From an uncultured Collinsella sp. (lineage in GTDB: Bacteria > Actinomycetota > Coriobacteriia > Coriobacteriales > Coriobacteriaceae), in the NCBI GenBank assembly GCA_902470895.1, contig CABRID010000002.1, forward strand, positions 1 through 59,831: a stretch of DNA of 59,831 bases, given 5' to 3'. Below the pieces are notes generated by a model that was not told the origin of the DNA, made no database searches, and was given only the letters and a program-made list of their open reading frames with translations. Positions 15,173-22,021 of this stretch are shown here, piece after piece. Every line of letters starts with the position of its first letter. The first letter of the stretch is position 1. A program made the translations under genes and the position numbers.

Positions 15173-15814
15173 CTACATCATCCCGCCTGCTCCCAACAGC
15201 GGGCCCAATATGGACAGAAGCAACGCCGGCAAGATGAGTGTGCCGGTAGGAATCAGCAGCTTGACGGGCGCACGCTCGATCTCGCGCTCGACCGCGGCGC
15301 GATGAGCCGCACGGATCTCGCGACTTTGAGCGGCCAGTGTCTCGGCAAGTGGGGCACCCAGGGCGAGCGCCTGTCCCACCGTGATGGCAAAGGTCTCGAG
15401 CGCTCGCACGTCCAGGTCGCGCGCGGCGGCCAACAACTCGTCCTCACGCGTGCCCACGCCCACCTGCCACGCCATGCAGGCCCGCTCAAGTCGAAGAGCC
15501 AGCACTGACCGGCGGTTGGCGCAGAAAATCTCAAGCGCCGCATCAAACGAAAGACCGGCCGAAAGACCCAAGCGCACAACATCGATCATCTCGGACACTT
15601 CGCCGAGCGACACTCGCGCCGGGCCGCCCGCTCCAACCGCGCCCTTCATTCGCGCGGTCAGAGCATCGACCACCGAGCGACCCGCGGCAGCGACCAGCAC
15701 CGCCTCGCGCTTGCAGGCCTCTGCGATCTTGCGTGCATCCGCCCGATCCAAACCCGTCGCGACAAATACACTCAGAGCGCACAGGCAAGCCGCAACTGCA
15801 ACCGGGGCGCTCAT
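15173..15814 (-). CDS. tadC: Tad pilus assembly platform protein TadC
   Basis: A 213-residue inner-membrane protein of the type II secretion F-domain family, which with TadB forms the platform that the TadA ATPase turns. It contains an N-terminal helix and a soluble F domain (VVRLGLSAGLSFDAALEIF, then GQALALGAPLAETLAAQSREIRA, followed by HRAAVEREIERAPVKLLIPTGTL). The last hydrophobic segment is ALLLSILGPLLGAG. It is shorter than many TadC proteins (about 300), lacking extra N-terminal helices. The ATG overlaps the tadB stop as ATGA. Confidence 0.87.
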   Translation of the reverse strand: MSAPVAVAACLCALSVFVATGLDRADARKIAEACKREAVLVAAAGRSVVDALTARMKGAVGAGGPARVSLGEVSEMIDVVRLGLSAGLSFDAALEIFCANRRSVLALRLERACMAWQVGVGTREDELLAAARDLDVRALETFAITVGQALALGAPLAETLAAQSREIRAAHRAAVEREIERAPVKLLIPTGTLILPALLLSILGPLLGAGGMM

Positions 15815-16737
15815 AGCTCCACCCGCATAATGCGCCTGATAACCACCAGGGCAACGGCGTTGAGGGCAAGACCCAGCACCACAGCGCCCGCGCCGGCAGG
15901 CGTCGCAAGACCGCGACGAAAATCTGCCGAAAGCAGCGCCAACACCGCGCACATGCCCGTCGGCATCGCCGCGACCATATGCGCAGACATGCGGGCCTGC
16001 GACGTCTTAACATCTAGGCGGCGCTTGAGCTCAATGCGCTCCCCCACCATGCTCGACGCCTCGGACAGTAAGTCGGCAAGCGGAGCGCCGGTGCGCTGTG
16101 ACACCTTAAGCGCCAAGGTCACAAGCGAAAGACCGGGGGCGTCGATGCGCACGAGCAAGTCATCGAGCACGTCGGTCGCCGAGATGCCGCAATCGATCGC
16201 CGCCGCCACCCGCAAAAACTCGGTATGCACCGGTTCTTGCGCATGAGCGCCCACAAAGCGCATGCCCTGAGCCAGCGAATGTCCCGAGGCAAGCGACATG
16301 GAAAGTGCGGTAAACGCCTCGGGCATGGCCTCTTCTGCATCGTGTTGCTCGCGCCGGCTCTCAAAGCCATCCCGAGCGGCGCCAACGGCAATCGGAGCAA
16401 CAAGTCCCAAGGCAAATCCGAGGGGCGATAACGACACCATCGTTAGTAAAATGCAGCAGACACCGCTCGAGAGCAGCAGAAACGCCAAACGCCCCGAAGC
16501 ATCTTCGATCACGAGGCCAAGGCGATGCGCCGGAGCCAGCGATGCCCACGAACGGGCGATCTTTTTCAGCAGACCGTTTTCCACCAGCTCACGCGGCAGC
16601 TTCTCTGCCACCGTCTCGAGCGCCTGACGTGCCAGCTCCGCCGGCGGTACCTGCGGCACACGAGGTTCCGCCCCGCACGCCGTCGCGACAGAAAACCCTG
16701 CCAAACCCCCTACGACGAGGGGCACAGCGACCTCCAT
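15811..16737 (-). CDS. tadB: Tad pilus assembly platform protein TadB
   Basis: A 308-residue type II secretion F-domain membrane protein. It has an N-terminal helix, a paired central helix region (LAFLLLSSGVCCILLTMVSLSPLGFALGLVAPIAV), then the F domain (EAMPEAFTALSMSLASGHSLAQGMRFV, then LALKVSQRTGAPLADLLSEASSM). C-terminal helices are MVAAMPTGMCAVLALL and AVVLGLALNAVALVVI. The start overlaps the tadA end by 28 bases. Works as the rotating or gating platform for Flp polymerisation. Confidence 0.88.
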   Translation of the reverse strand: MEVAVPLVVGGLAGFSVATACGAEPRVPQVPPAELARQALETVAEKLPRELVENGLLKKIARSWASLAPAHRLGLVIEDASGRLAFLLLSSGVCCILLTMVSLSPLGFALGLVAPIAVGAARDGFESRREQHDAEEAMPEAFTALSMSLASGHSLAQGMRFVGAHAQEPVHTEFLRVAAAIDCGISATDVLDDLLVRIDAPGLSLVTLALKVSQRTGAPLADLLSEASSMVGERIELKRRLDVKTSQARMSAHMVAAMPTGMCAVLALLSADFRRGLATPAGAGAVVLGLALNAVALVVIRRIMRVEL

Positions 16738-18038
16738 TCGTCCACCTCCTCTTGTGTGAGCGTCCCCGACCGCAGGCCTTCTGCGATAAACGGCGGCTCG
16801 CGGTCAAGCGTCCAGGTGCGCTCGGCGGCATCGAACGTCACATAGCGCTCGAGCTCTACGCCGCCCGACGCGGCGCGACGCACCCCCGAATACGAGGAGA
16901 CGAAGCGCCTGCCATCGGCGTGGCGCTCGGACATCACGATGCCGTCGAGCGCCATGGCAATCTGCTCCTCGATGAGCTCGCTCGGCAGATCGATGCCATA
17001 ACGTGCAAGCAACGTCAGACGCACCACGGTCTCCTGTTCTGAGCCCGCATGAAGTGTGGTGAGCGACCCGTCGTGGCCCGTGTTCATGGCCTGCAACATG
17101 TCGCAGCACTCAGCACCGCGCACCTCACCCACCACGATGCGGTCGGGGCGCATGCGCAGGGCATTGGTCACCAGGTCGCGGATCGTCACCGCGCCCTCGC
17201 CCTCAATTGAAGCCTCGCGCGCCTCTAGACGCACCACGTGTGGATGATGCGCAAACTTGAGCTCGGCAGAGTCCTCGATCGTCACGATGCGCTCGCCGGT
17301 GGAAATCTCGCATGACAACGCGTTGAGCAGGGTGGTCTTACCAGATCCCGTGCCTCCCGCAACCGCCAGGTCCTGTCTCAGCGACACCGCGCATGACAGC
17401 AGCTGCGCATACCAAAGCGGCAGCGACCCCAGCCCCACAAGCTCGTCCAGCGAGCAGATGCGGTCCGAGAACTTTCGGATGGTGAGAATCGGTCCGTCAA
17501 TCGCCACAGGCGGAATCACCGCGTTGACGCGATAGCCCGTTTTGAGGCGGGCGTTGACGATGGGGCTGCGCTCGTCGATACGGCGGCCAAGTGGCGAGAT
17601 GATGCGGTCGATAAGCACACGGATCTGCTCATCATCCTCAAACGCATGCTCGATGGGGTACAAGACGCCGCCGCGTTCAAAGAAGGCCGAGCGGCAGCCG
17701 TTGATCATGATTTCGGTAACGGTGTCGTCCTCAATGAGCGGCTGCAACGGCCCCAAGCCCACCACGTCATCCAAAATCTCGTCGATGATGGTCTCGCGCT
17801 CGGACGTCGCAAGATCGGTCGGCTCCTCAACATTGAGCGCCGCCTCCACCGCGGGACGCAATTCCGAGCGGGCAAGTGCCGGGTCGATATAGGCGCTGAT
17901 ACGCGCCACTTCGTCGTAACCCATGCGGTCCATCACGGCGCGCTTGGTGCGTCGTTTCACCGCGCGGCGACGCCCCGCATCTACAGGAGCTGCCGCCGCT
18001 GCAGCGCCGGCAGCCTTAATCCTCGTTTGCAGGCTCAT
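16710..18038 (-). CDS. tadA: Tad pilus ATPase TadA (CpaF)
   Basis: The 442-residue secretion ATPase powers Flp pilus extension and probably retraction. N-terminal domain residues are about 1-190. The Walker A motif is GGTGSGKTT at 228-236, the Asp box lies in IVTIEDSAEL (251-260), and the Walker B region is IVVGEVRGAE (301-310). The His box is in NTGHDGSLTTLHAG. These are all CpaF/TadA hallmarks. The gene starts two bases after the tadZ stop. Hexameric and cytoplasmic, it docks to TadB/TadC. Confidence 0.94.
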   Translation of the reverse strand: MSLQTRIKAAGAAAAAAPVDAGRRRAVKRRTKRAVMDRMGYDEVARISAYIDPALARSELRPAVEAALNVEEPTDLATSERETIIDEILDDVVGLGPLQPLIEDDTVTEIMINGCRSAFFERGGVLYPIEHAFEDDEQIRVLIDRIISPLGRRIDERSPIVNARLKTGYRVNAVIPPVAIDGPILTIRKFSDRICSLDELVGLGSLPLWYAQLLSCAVSLRQDLAVAGGTGSGKTTLLNALSCEISTGERIVTIEDSAELKFAHHPHVVRLEAREASIEGEGAVTIRDLVTNALRMRPDRIVVGEVRGAECCDMLQAMNTGHDGSLTTLHAGSEQETVVRLTLLARYGIDLPSELIEEQIAMALDGIVMSERHADGRRFVSSYSGVRRAASGGVELERYVTFDAAERTWTLDREPPFIAEGLRSGTLTQEEVDEWRSLCPSS

Positions 18039-18040
18039 CG

Positions 18041-19687
18041 CTAATCACCCTCGCGCGACCAGGGAAGGCGGATACGCGGGCGTTCGGTACGCGTTGCACG
18101 GTCGGCGACTATATCGCTCCAAGGGCCGACGGCGCACCCCAGTTCCACGAGCATCTCGCGCGTGGCCTCGCGCACGCTGGTCGCAAAAGCGCTCGTCTGA
18201 CCCACTGCCTCGTCGGCGCGCCCAAACGCCATGAGCGCGGCGAGATCCTGTCCGCCATCGGCGATACGAATCTTGGAGCTCAACGCACAGGCAATCTCAA
18301 AGCGCATGGCGACGTCCTCGTCTGCCCCGCGCGCACCGAACCGGTTGAACACGGCGCTCATGCGCGTGCGCGGCACACCTACTCGACTTGCCAGTTCAAT
18401 GACGCGCGACGCCGATGTCGCGGACGACACCGCCGCATCGCCAACGACCAGGCAGCGGTCGCTCGCCGCCACCGCAGCCGCCACGGCATCGCCCCAAAAG
18501 ACCGAGGTATCGATAAAGACCACGTCGGATTCGCGACGCAGGACATCAAGCAGCAGCTCCACCGGACGTGCCATGAGCTCGGCTTGCTCGGGCGCCGCAA
18601 CGGGACCCCAGAGCGTAACGCCCGGCGCCACGCGCATCGATGCGGCCACGATATCCGGCTCGGCAAGCGCGCCCGCCACCGACGGCTCGATAAGTGCCGC
18701 CATATCGCGCGGAGCATCGACGCCTAACAAGTCGTAAAGGTTTCCAAACATCAGGTCCAGGTCGAGCACGGCGGCACGCAAGCCCAACAGCGACGATGCG
18801 TGTGCCATGGTGGCAACGATCGTCGACTTGCCGCAACCGCCCGAACCCGAAATGGCGCAGATGACCGGAGCTCGATGCGGCGAAGCGGCAGCGTCTGCCG
18901 GCGGCATCGGAGGCGGCGGAGCGGGCGTCGGTGACAGCGTCCCCGTCTCCCCCGCCGCAACTACACGCTGCGTCCAAGCCGGCATGTCAGCTTGTTCGGT
19001 CTGCGAGGCAGGCTCGTTCTGCGCAATCTGCTCATGCTGCATCAGCGACAACTCGCCGCACCCGGCAAAGCCCTCAACTTCGTCGAGTTCATCCGCCAGA
19101 TTCACGCCGTGCACGTATCCCATATCTACAGCCGGGGAGTCGCCAGCATGCTGCGCCGGCCCTCCAGCGTCATCGCATACAAGGGGGTTCCGGGGGCGCC
19201 GACCATGCTCGGCTTCCGCTTTTCCATAATCATCAACACGCGGGCCTCTTGTAGCGCGAGGCGCCCCGGGTTCCCTATCAACAAAAGCATCGGGCTCAAT
19301 CGTCATGCGCCGATCGGAATCAACCGCTCCCTCGCCCGCGCGCCCGTTGCCGCATATACTGTGCGCAGCGATGACCTCGGTCGCCCCCGCGCGAAACAAC
19401 CCCTCGATATCCGACGGATCGAGCGCTTCTATCAAGACGACCACGCGACTCACGCGGCCTTCGGCCGTCAGGCGCGCAACAGTCTTGCGCACATCTTCGG
19501 TATCAAACAGAGACGCCGCGATGATGGCAGCTCCGCGGCGCGACGGAAACGCCCGCGCCATGGAAACCAACCCGTCCAGGTCACCCACGCGAAGCACCTG
19601 TGCACCCGCGTCACGGCCCTCGACTTCCCGCTGCAACAGCCCGTAATCGCCGCACGCGCAGCACGCAAGCCAGATCGCCTTCATCAC
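18041..19687 (-). CDS. tadZ: Tad localisation ATPase TadZ (CpaE)
   Basis: A 548-residue protein with an N-terminal receiver-like domain (VVVLIEALDPSDIEGLFRAGATEVIA around 80-106), as in CpaE. A long, poorly conserved and probably disordered linker (about 110-270, proline/alanine-rich near its end) follows. The C-terminal ParA/MinD ATPase domain has the deviant Walker A motif SGSGGCGKST at 280-289 and a DLDLMFGNL segment. TadZ proteins mark the pole or site where the pilus machine assembles. The linker is long for the family. The start overlaps the cpaB stop as ATGA. Confidence 0.87.
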   Translation of the reverse strand: MMKAIWLACCACGDYGLLQREVEGRDAGAQVLRVGDLDGLVSMARAFPSRRGAAIIAASLFDTEDVRKTVARLTAEGRVSRVVVLIEALDPSDIEGLFRAGATEVIAAHSICGNGRAGEGAVDSDRRMTIEPDAFVDREPGAPRATRGPRVDDYGKAEAEHGRRPRNPLVCDDAGGPAQHAGDSPAVDMGYVHGVNLADELDEVEGFAGCGELSLMQHEQIAQNEPASQTEQADMPAWTQRVVAAGETGTLSPTPAPPPPMPPADAAASPHRAPVICAISGSGGCGKSTIVATMAHASSLLGLRAAVLDLDLMFGNLYDLLGVDAPRDMAALIEPSVAGALAEPDIVAASMRVAPGVTLWGPVAAPEQAELMARPVELLLDVLRRESDVVFIDTSVFWGDAVAAAVAASDRCLVVGDAAVSSATSASRVIELASRVGVPRTRMSAVFNRFGARGADEDVAMRFEIACALSSKIRIADGGQDLAALMAFGRADEAVGQTSAFATSVREATREMLVELGCAVGPWSDIVADRATRTERPRIRLPWSREGD

Positions 19688-20343
19688 TCGTCGCCTCCGC
19701 TCTTTTTGCCGCGCGCCGTGGCGGGAATCGTCAAGCTGACCGTTCCCTTGCCCGAGGCTCCCAGCAGTTCCTTGACGTCTTCGGGGTCAGCCGCCAGCGT
19801 CACCCATTCGATCTTGCCCTCGCGCGTGGCACCGGAATCCTCACTGGTATCGATCACGTACGCGCCGCACATCCGATCGGTTACGCCGTCTTTTTGCACA
19901 TACACATCCACGTAGCTGCCCACGCCCGTAGCACCGCCGACCGAGTGCTCGGCATCGACCGCCACCGAAACGGCGACCTTGCCCTTAGGCACCTCGAGCT
20001 TGTGGCTCTCGGCCTTGGTGTAGACATTGCAGATCACGGCGTTTTTGGGAATACGCGAAGTCGTCACGTCGCCGCGCACCTGGCGCAGCTCGGTCGCCGC
20101 GTCACGCGGCAGCAGACTCGTCAGCCATTCCTGGGTTATGACATTGGTCTCATCGAGGGTCTCGCCCACATCGATATCGCGCGCCGCAACGCATACCTCG
20201 ACGCGATCGCCACCGTACTTGGCCAAGGTCTCAGCCTGGACCTGTTCGGCTTGCGAGCGGATTGACGAGCCGTAAACCATGCAGAGCAGAGCAGCGAGCA
20301 CGCCCGCGACCAGACTGATGGCGATGCGCTTGCTCTTGTTCAC
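19684..20343 (-). CDS. cpaB: Tad pilus protein CpaB/RcpC
   Basis: A 219-residue protein starting with GTG at 20343, which has AGAGGAG six bases upstream; an ATG five codons earlier lacks this. It has a basic N-terminus and one membrane helix (IAISLVAGVLAALLCMVYG). A SAF domain follows (VEVCVAARDIDVGETLDETNVI, then IPKNAVICNVYTKAE). A second domain typical of RcpC/CpaB is TVSLTIPATARGKKSGG at the end. In diderms RcpC acts near the secretin. In this apparently monoderm organism it probably acts at the wall or membrane. First gene of the operon. Confidence 0.88.
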   Translation of the reverse strand: MNKSKRIAISLVAGVLAALLCMVYGSSIRSQAEQVQAETLAKYGGDRVEVCVAARDIDVGETLDETNVITQEWLTSLLPRDAATELRQVRGDVTTSRIPKNAVICNVYTKAESHKLEVPKGKVAVSVAVDAEHSVGGATGVGSYVDVYVQKDGVTDRMCGAYVIDTSEDSGATREGKIEWVTLAADPEDVKELLGASGKGTVSLTIPATARGKKSGGDE

Positions 20344-20543
20344 GGCCGCTCCTCTCATGGCAGTGCCGGGCGAATGCCCGTACCACCATTGTCTGGGCGG
20401 TCAGAGCGCAAAGCGGCGCAATCGCGATCTTGGTTTTCGATGTCAAACCAATCGCTGACCAAAAGCTGACCAGCCCGTCAAGCTCGTGGCAAGGTTTTGG
20501 CCAGTACGTCAGCAAACTGCATGTTTCGAGGCTTTTCCGCAGC
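20344..20543 (-). promoter_or_regulatory. Leader region of the Tad operon
   Basis: About 200 non-coding bases between the rsgA terminator and cpaB should hold the promoter for the whole pilus operon. On the minus strand there is a TTGACA (in GGTTTGACATCG, about 20435-20445) but no convincing -10 at 17 bases. Just upstream are two copies of GGTCAGC (TGGTCAGCTTTTGGTCAGCG), a candidate regulator site. Assignment is tentative. Confidence 0.35.
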
Positions 20544-20577
20544 AAAAAAGCCGTCTCCCGAACAGTTGGGAGACGGC
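20544..20577 (-). terminator. Terminator of rsgA
   Basis: On the minus strand GCCGTCTCCC and GGGAGACGGC form a perfect 10-base stem with an 8-base loop and six T residues. Confidence 0.9.
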
Positions 20578-20595
20578 TGTCATAGGAAAAATCAA

Positions 20596-21780
20596 TTACA
20601 GATGGACATCGGGATCGAGCATTTGAGCACTCACGCGCATGGATGACGCCAGGTTTTGGAACGTTTCCAAACGCAGACTGTCGATCTGCCCGGCGTCCTC
20701 GGCCTCGCGAACGGCACAACCCGGCTCATGGGTATGCGTGCAATCGCCAAACCGGCACGCGCGCGATGCCTCGACAATCTCGGGGAAGGCGCGCGCCAGA
20801 CCCCGCTCGTGACCCACGAGCGGTAGGCTGCGCAGGCCCGGGGCATCGGCGATCACGCCGGCGTCGCCCGGCAGCGCCACCATCACACGCGCGACGGTAG
20901 TGTGACGGCCCTGGTCGTCGCGTTCGCGCACACCGCCGGTCGCCAACGTATCGTGGCCCAGCAGTGCATTGAGCAGCGTCGACTTGCCGGCACCCGACTC
21001 GCCCAGAATCATGGCGCAGCTCCCGGCAGGCACGCAGGCACGGACCTCGTCCAGGCCGCGGCCCTCGGCAGAGGACGTCACGATCACGCGCACGTCCGGA
21101 CCCACCAGGCGGCGCACGCGGTCCAGATCGCGCTCGAGCTCCTCGGCATCGCAGCGGTCAGCTTTGGTAAGCACCACCACCGGCTCGGCATCGCAGTCAA
21201 GCGCCAACACCAGCGAGCGCGCCACGCGGTCGAGCAGCACCTCACCGGCACCGAGCGCCTGCACGATTAGCACGCAATCCACGTTGGAGCAGAGCACCTG
21301 GCGCTCTCCACGGGCACGGCCGCGCCAACGCTCAAAGCTCGTACGGCGCGGCAGCACGCACTCAATCACGCCCATATCGTGCCCGGGAGCGCGGCGCACC
21401 GCCACACGGTCGCCCACGGCAGGCAGCAGGACCTCGTCCTCGCCGCGCGACTTGGCAAACCCCACTGCATGCTCGGCGCGGAAGGTATCGTCGGCAGTCG
21501 CCACCAGCGGAAACCCGCGATCCAAGCGCACCACGGCACCCAGCCGCATCTGCTCGGGCTCCTCAGCATGTGCGCAAAAGTCGTCAAATGCCGCCTGCTG
21601 AGCCCCATCGACCGGCAGGTCATCAAACGCCGGAACGTCCTGCAGCGCGTCAAGCCCCGGTACGCTCGCCAACAACTCCTCGGCAGACGCGGGGGCCTCG
21701 GTCGCAAGCTTCCGACGACGATCGCGCTTAGCCCGCGCCCCCGTCGTCTTTTTCTTCGCTTTAGCCTTAGCCTTGCCCAC
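20596..21780 (-). CDS. rsgA: Ribosome small-subunit GTPase RsgA
   Basis: A circularly permuted GTPase that checks late 30S subunits. The start chosen is GTG at 21780 with GGGAGG upstream; an earlier in-frame start lacks one. The 394-residue protein has a basic, Lys/Ala-rich tail (KAKAKAKKKTTGARAKRDRRRK) and an OB domain. The permuted G motifs are TKAD (G4), SSAEG (G5), GESGAGKST (G1) and DAPGL (G3). The C-terminal zinc knuckle is CRFGDCTHTHEPGC. It is about 60-100 residues longer than typical RsgA, owing to the N-terminal extension. Confidence 0.94.
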   Translation of the reverse strand: MGKAKAKAKKKTTGARAKRDRRRKLATEAPASAEELLASVPGLDALQDVPAFDDLPVDGAQQAAFDDFCAHAEEPEQMRLGAVVRLDRGFPLVATADDTFRAEHAVGFAKSRGEDEVLLPAVGDRVAVRRAPGHDMGVIECVLPRRTSFERWRGRARGERQVLCSNVDCVLIVQALGAGEVLLDRVARSLVLALDCDAEPVVVLTKADRCDAEELERDLDRVRRLVGPDVRVIVTSSAEGRGLDEVRACVPAGSCAMILGESGAGKSTLLNALLGHDTLATGGVRERDDQGRHTTVARVMVALPGDAGVIADAPGLRSLPLVGHERGLARAFPEIVEASRACRFGDCTHTHEPGCAVREAEDAGQIDSLRLETFQNLASSMRVSAQMLDPDVHL

Positions 21781-21828
21781 AAGCGCCTCCCAGCACCATA
21801 AATCACAACTGAGCAGGTATTTTAAATC

Positions 21829-21862
21829 AAAAAGAGCTGGCCGGGCAAAGCCCGACCAGCTC
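21829..21862 (-). terminator. Terminator of the cation ATPase gene (or upstream of rsgA)
   Basis: On the minus strand GAGCTGG-CGGGC pairs with GCCCG-CCAGCTC (12 base pairs with one bulge) and is followed by TTTTTGATTT. Confidence 0.8.
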
Positions 21863-21922
21863 ACAAACTTTCCCTCAGCCCTTTATCATCCGCGCGGGAG
21901 AAAAGCCAGCAAGGATACCGCA

Positions 21923-22010
21923 GGGCCCGCCCCGGAAGCCCTTTCTCCCGAACGATCCCGCAGCGCAAAGCGCGAGGACCAGTGAGGGAGAAAGGGCGTG
22001 GGGCGGGCCC
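21923..22010. repeat. Long inverted repeat directly after the cation ATPase gene
   Basis: Two perfect 11-base stems stack: GGGCCCGCCCC (21923-21933) with 22000-22010, and CCCTTTCTCCC (21939-21949) with 21986-21996. The unpaired gaps are 5 and 3 bases, and the apical part is 36 bases. It lies 11 bases after the ATPase stop. It lacks a T tract, so it is not a simple terminator. An mRNA 3'-end stabiliser, attenuator or a repetitive palindromic element are the likely options. Confidence 0.7.
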
Positions 22011-22021
22011 GGACGAGAGCG

